DNA from: Bin75 sp965200435
Lineage (GTDB): Bacteria > Nitrospirota > Nitrospiria > Nitrospirales > UBA8639
Direction: 5' to 3'
Assembly: GCA_965200435.1 (NCBI GenBank)
Contig: OZ241337.1
Span: 1,922,001 to 1,986,000, forward strand
Length of the DNA: 64,000 nt
Shown: in pieces, positions 60,720 to 64,000 of the stretch
Numbering within the stretch: the first letter of the stretch is position 1
Layout: each line of letters opens with the position of its first letter
Program-made: the position numbers and the translations under genes
Notes under the pieces: generated by a model
Database searches by the model: none
The model's input: only the letters and a program-made list of their open reading frames with translations
What the model was told of the DNA's origin: nothing

Positions 60720-62094
60720 GGCCGTCTATTCTCCCCGTTGCCTGCTTTTTCCCCGGCCACCGCAGAACAAGAACTTCTTCTCGAAGTTGTTCCTTTGTTG
60801 CCGTCGCCAATCTCGTTCTGAAGAGGTCAATCCTGACCGGTTCATATCCCTGTGCCTTCGCCAAGTCAGCCAGAATTTGTCCCGTATGAATCATGACACG
60901 CAAATATGAAGCTTGGTCTCCCACGACGTAGGCTAACTTGGCTCCAGGTTTCAGAACTCGCTTCATCGTTTCAAGATGCCTTGCCATCCCGCCGAAATAT
61001 AACTTCGTGACCCTGTGATACAGTCGTTCAAAGCCAGAGGTTTTGCCCAGCCGTGTACGTCGCTCTTCGATCTCACGTGCAATGGATTCAATCTTTCTAT
61101 GCCCTTTAATCCACGTATCATCGTCATCCGTTTTATAGACACTTCGCGTATTGGATCGTACGAGATTTTTTTTCAGCGTTCGCAACTCCGACATGTTGTG
61201 CGCAAAACCTAAAAGTACGGTTTCAAGGCGCGTCGTCCGCGAATAATCCTTCTCATTAGGATAGGGCGGAGAGGTAATCACGGCGTCGACTGACTCTGGC
61301 TCAAGGATTTCAGGCATTTGACGCGCATCAGCCAGAAATGCCTGAGCCGTTGCACCATTTTTCCGTGGAAGCTGTCGCAGGTCTTCTACAATGGCGTTGA
61401 CACGAGAGAGCCAGACAGCCACAACGGGAGTATCGTCCTTACACTTTCCCACACCGACCTCCGGGCCAAAGTGCAGGTTACTGATGTCAGCCACCAATGC
61501 TTGAGCCAACGCTAACTTTTCGTGAGCCAGGAATCGTTTGTCCTGTTCTTCTTCCAGGACGTTTAGCAGGACCAAAACCTTGTGTAGCGGCAAAGGGCTG
61601 ATGGAGTTCTTGAGCAGGATCTTTGCGACTTCTGGCGGTAGGGTACGCAGCCCATTTGTGGAGCCTGAGGGATAGGAGAAGAACGGAGCATCCTCAATAT
61701 TCTCGGCCTCTAAGCGGCACAACGCTTTATCGGCGACACGTCGAGCATGCTCAGCCAGCCCATCGGGTGAAGGGCTCCAATCCGTCTTCACGCGACTCGC
61801 AAAGTGAGCCATAGGCAATGCCTCGAGGCCGATACCGGAGATTCCCAATTTCTTGCTCTCTACGATCGTTGTTCCGGTTCCGCAGAATGGATCCAGTACC
61901 AGCCCGCCATTACGTACACCGAAATCATCTAGGTAATCCCGAACGAGATGGGGAGGGAAGGAAAGGACGAACCGATACCACCGATGCGCGGCGCTATCAT
62001 TGTCCTGAACTTTATTGGCGTCCCAATGGCTGCATTCGCCATGAGGCTCTTTGATGACCGTTGTTGGTGCATGTGGCATCGTGCGTCTTCTCAT
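60706..62094 (-). CDS. DNA methyltransferase (probable N4-cytosine type)
   Basis: A 462-residue enzyme. Motif I is LVLDPFCGTGTTIVES (about residue 70), the catalytic motif is VITSPPYPNEKDY (about 273, SPPY typical of N4-cytosine enzymes) and LKPGAKLAYVVGD comes later (motif VI-like). Motif I precedes the catalytic motif, which fixes the order class. The long region between is the probable target-recognition part. ATG at 62094 is the first, 62079 a possible alternative. It is the first gene of the two-gene R-M unit. Confidence 0.82.
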   Translation of the reverse strand: MRRRTMPHAPTTVIKEPHGECSHWDANKVQDNDSAAHRWYRFVLSFPPHLVRDYLDDFGVRNGGLVLDPFCGTGTTIVESKKLGISGIGLEALPMAHFASRVKTDWSPSPDGLAEHARRVADKALCRLEAENIEDAPFFSYPSGSTNGLRTLPPEVAKILLKNSISPLPLHKVLVLLNVLEEEQDKRFLAHEKLALAQALVADISNLHFGPEVGVGKCKDDTPVVAVWLSRVNAIVEDLRQLPRKNGATAQAFLADARQMPEILEPESVDAVITSPPYPNEKDYSRTTRLETVLLGFAHNMSELRTLKKNLVRSNTRSVYKTDDDDTWIKGHRKIESIAREIEERRTRLGKTSGFERLYHRVTKLYFGGMARHLETMKRVLKPGAKLAYVVGDQASYLRVMIHTGQILADLAKAQGYEPVRIDLFRTRLATATKEQLREEVLVLRWPGKKQATGRIDGHGGT

Positions 62095-62139
62095 GCTGCT
62101 TTTGTTTGAGAGTTTACCATGATCTTGGCTCTCTGGCCT

Positions 62140-63336
62140 TCATGACCCTTTCTCGATCGCGGCGATGCGGACTTCGAGGTCCTTCGCGTCTTGTTCCCGG
62201 TTGGTTTTCTTCAGCAACGCGACGTAATTCTTGAGGGTACGGGCAACGGTCGGATGCTTCTTGCCTAAAGTCTGTTCATTGATCGAGAGGGCCCTGATGA
62301 AGAACGGTTCGGCTTTGGCGTATTTTTTCTGCAAAAAATAGAGCAGCGCCAAATTGTTGGCGACGTTGGCGACCTTTTCGTGTTCAGGACCGAACCTCTT
62401 TTCGTTAATGTCCAGCGCACGAACCAGGAGCGGTTCAGCCTCTTTGAATTGTCCTTGCAGGCGATAGAAGTCGGCGAGTGTGGTCAGACTGGACACCAAG
62501 CGCGGGTTCTCCGGGCCAAACGATTGTTCATTGATGTGAAGAGCCTGGTTGAGAAGTGTTTCGGCTTTGTCCTGTGCTCCCCGGGCCATATACATGACTG
62601 CGAGGTTGTTGAGGCTGCCGAGAAGACCGGGGCTCTCGGCCCCGTACTGGTTTGTCGTGATCGCCAGCGCGCGTTTCAGTAGCGGGATGGCTTTGTCATA
62701 GTCCCGTTGTGCCCGATACAGGAGCGCGAGATTGTTGAGACGTTCCACCAGCGCGGGGTCGTCTGGCCCCGTGGCGCTTTCCGTAATCGCGAGGGCTCGG
62801 GTTAAGTGCGTTTCCGCTTCGGCGTACTGTTCTTGGGCGGCCAGCGAGCCTGCCAGGTTTTTGAGATCCAGGGTCAAATCAACGTGGTCCGCGCCGAGTG
62901 CCTGTTCACGAACGTGCAAAGCCCGTTCAAAGAGGGGCAGGGCTTTGTCATATTGTTGTTGTGCGTGATACAGGGCTGCGAGGTTGCTCAGGCTGGCGGC
63001 GAATTGCGGATCGCGGTCGCCGAGAATCTGCTCATTGAGGTTCACGGCGCGACTCAACAGCGATTCGGCTTGTTCATATTGGCCCTGCGCGTCATGGATC
63101 CCGGCCATCTTCGTCAGCGTTTGTGGAAGCCGAGGATCATGTTCCCCAAACGTTTCGGCCTCGTTGAGCGCAGCGGTGTACTGTTCCCTGGCTTCTTTCA
63201 ATCGTCCCTGTTGGAAAAGCCGATCCCCCCGGTCGACGTATCTGTCCCAAGGGGTTGTCGAGTCCTCACAGCCTACGAGGCCCATCACTCCAACCAGGCA
63301 TGTTGCCATCAGCCTTCTCCACCAACCATTCAGCAT
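62140..63336 (-). CDS. TPR lipoprotein (kinesin-light-chain type)
   Basis: A 398-residue protein. ATG 63336 starts a lipoprotein signal (LMATCLVGVMGLVGC, lipobox LVGC). After a short linker eight 42-residue repeats follow, each of the type 'NLAALYHAQQQYDKALPLFERALHV' with PxxAxSL turn starts (beginning PRLPQTL, PQFAASL, VDLTLDL, PALVERL, PGLLGSL, PRLVSSL, EKVANVA, PTVARTL). A membrane-anchored protein-interaction platform in the envelope. Its 3' end lies inside the right direct repeat; the neighbouring R-M genes end up 46 bases away. Confidence 0.88.
   Translation of the reverse strand: MLNGWWRRLMATCLVGVMGLVGCEDSTTPWDRYVDRGDRLFQQGRLKEAREQYTAALNEAETFGEHDPRLPQTLTKMAGIHDAQGQYEQAESLLSRAVNLNEQILGDRDPQFAASLSNLAALYHAQQQYDKALPLFERALHVREQALGADHVDLTLDLKNLAGSLAAQEQYAEAETHLTRALAITESATGPDDPALVERLNNLALLYRAQRDYDKAIPLLKRALAITTNQYGAESPGLLGSLNNLAVMYMARGAQDKAETLLNQALHINEQSFGPENPRLVSSLTTLADFYRLQGQFKEAEPLLVRALDINEKRFGPEHEKVANVANNLALLYFLQKKYAKAEPFFIRALSINEQTLGKKHPTVARTLKNYVALLKKTNREQDAKDLEVRIAAIEKGS
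62143..62256 (-). repeat. 114-bp direct repeat, right copy
   Basis: The 3' end of the TPR lipoprotein gene. Aligned with 59788-59901 over its whole length with few differences, for example GGGTCATGA here versus GGATCACAA there at the stop codon. Confidence 0.85.
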
Positions 63337-63802
63337 GTCGTCACCTTTTTTTTCGGATTTACAAACATAGCTCCCCAGGCTTGACTCCTGCGCACAAAGA
63401 AATGCGCCAGGGACCAATTTCTGTCATTTTCGACATCCGTAAGCGATCTTTCTCTTCCGCCCTTTTTGCTGATGCGGGACATGGGACAGTGGCCTTTTCC
63501 AAGCCGCATAAGATACGGTGGCTCCAAAGGCAAAGACCGCAACCCTGGATCCTCAATGACAAAAAGCCTGTCCCCGACATTTTTCATCGGAGATCGGGGA
63601 TGACAGACAAATAATGTAGGTCGGATGAGCGTCGCGTCATCCGCCAAGGGCTGCTTCTCTCTTCTGTCAACGAATGACGGAACACATAGGGGAGTGACCG
63701 TTCGGAGTGCCGTTGCCTCTTTTCGTTTCAATTCGGAAAACGCGTTCTCTGATTGTAAAGAGAGACGCGGCCCCGTGCCAACCGAAAAATGTGAACGGTT
63801 TC
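63337..63802. repeat. Intergenic repeat mosaic
   Basis: Region upstream of the TPR gene: D hairpin near 63572-63600 (CCCCGACATTTTTCATCGG), A palindrome at about 63617-63655, a C motif at 63665-63690 (CTGTCAACGAATGACGGAAC). A short unexplained stretch follows. No gene is evident. Confidence 0.65.
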
Positions 63803-64000
63803 TCAAAACAGGTTGAGTTGAGCCGTTGGCGGTCTGGTGAAGGTTGTCGGAACGTCGTCGTCGCGTTCGAATCGATGAAAGCCTTCTTTGCGAAAAGCTA
63901 AATCGAATAATTGTTCGATTGCGTGCCACGTGGATCCTCGCCCTTGGTGGCGCGCGAAGAACCGTTTTTCTTCCAACGTGCCGCCTCTGGTCTCTTTCAG
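63803..64000 (-). CDS. Partial CDS, C-terminus of an unidentified protein
   Basis: The minus frame is open from the window edge to TGA at 63803-63805, 65 residues, ending in FTRPPTAQLNLF. It includes EEKRFFARHQGRGSTWHAIE and FDLAFRKEGFHRFERDDDV, which is strongly protein-like. The gene continues beyond the window. The family is not recognised. Confidence 0.6.
   Translation of the reverse strand: MKETRGGTLEEKRFFARHQGRGSTWHAIEQLFDLAFRKEGFHRFERDDDVPTTFTRPPTAQLNLF

Overview
The window looks like a chromosomal stretch of a Gram-negative bacterium, most likely Nitrospirota (Nitrospira-like). This is inferred from gene order (yicC-gmk-rpoZ-coaBC; rplU-rpmA-obgE-proB-nadD-rsfS-bioB; gap-pgk-tpiA-secG), a hopanoid-type squalene/phytoene synthase, an outer-membrane-style lipoprotein and a SoxC-like molybdoenzyme. 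No 16S rRNA gene is present to confirm it. Core genes are GC-rich; several short inserts are clearly AT-rich.

Layout. 1-6.4 kb: housekeeping genes (tsaD end, hflX, nth, yicC, gmk, rpoZ, coaBC). 6.5-10.2 kb: accessory junk zone with a low-GC three-gene unit, a decayed DUF gene, an IS3 remnant and a toxin-antitoxin-like pair whose toxin is frameshifted. 10.4-20.6 kb: minus-strand surface-polysaccharide locus (SAM methyltransferase, small membrane protein, sulfatase-like membrane enzyme, two GT25 enzymes, FkbM methyltransferase, another methyltransferase, two GT4 enzymes). Two neighbouring genes here carry poly-G tracts of 17 and 19 bases, and both are out of frame as sequenced; they are strong candidates for phase-variable genes. 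21.3-22.4 kb: Panacea-type antitoxin with a frameshifted partner. 22.4-34.3 kb: pyrE, a formylglycine-enzyme-like protein, mtaB and miaB, tRNA-Arg(ACG), a HEAT protein, a RusA-like gene, orphan mraZ, a comF pseudogene, an ABC ATPase, pyrD and a CDF metal exporter. 34.4-37.3 kb: LuxR-type regulator and a large ABC permease. 38-43 kb: bioB-to-rplU operon read leftwards. 43-50 kb: ilvE, the glycolytic operon with secG, UDG, hpnD. 50.2-51.5 kb: head-to-head palindrome of two decayed IS transposases. 53.5-59 kb: GH15 enzyme, SoxC-like enzyme and a cytochrome c fused to a TPR-like domain. 59.8-62.3 kb: a two-gene type II restriction-modification unit bracketed by 114-bp direct copies of the 3' end of the adjacent TPR lipoprotein gene.

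Intergenic space is densely colonised by repeats: a 142-bp MITE family (four full copies and one truncated, perfect or near-perfect terminal inverted repeats, CTAA-like target duplications), a 214-bp composite cassette in three copies, and at least four small palindromic or motif families. I call these A (GTAGGTCGG...CCGACA), B (GCGCCATAAGATGGCGC), C (CTGTCAACGAATTGGTGAAC...) and D (CCCGACAT...ATCGGG).

The most interesting items are the phase-variable FkbM/GT25 pair, the bracketed R-M unit, the cytochrome c-TPR fusion beside SoxC, and the repeat ecology.
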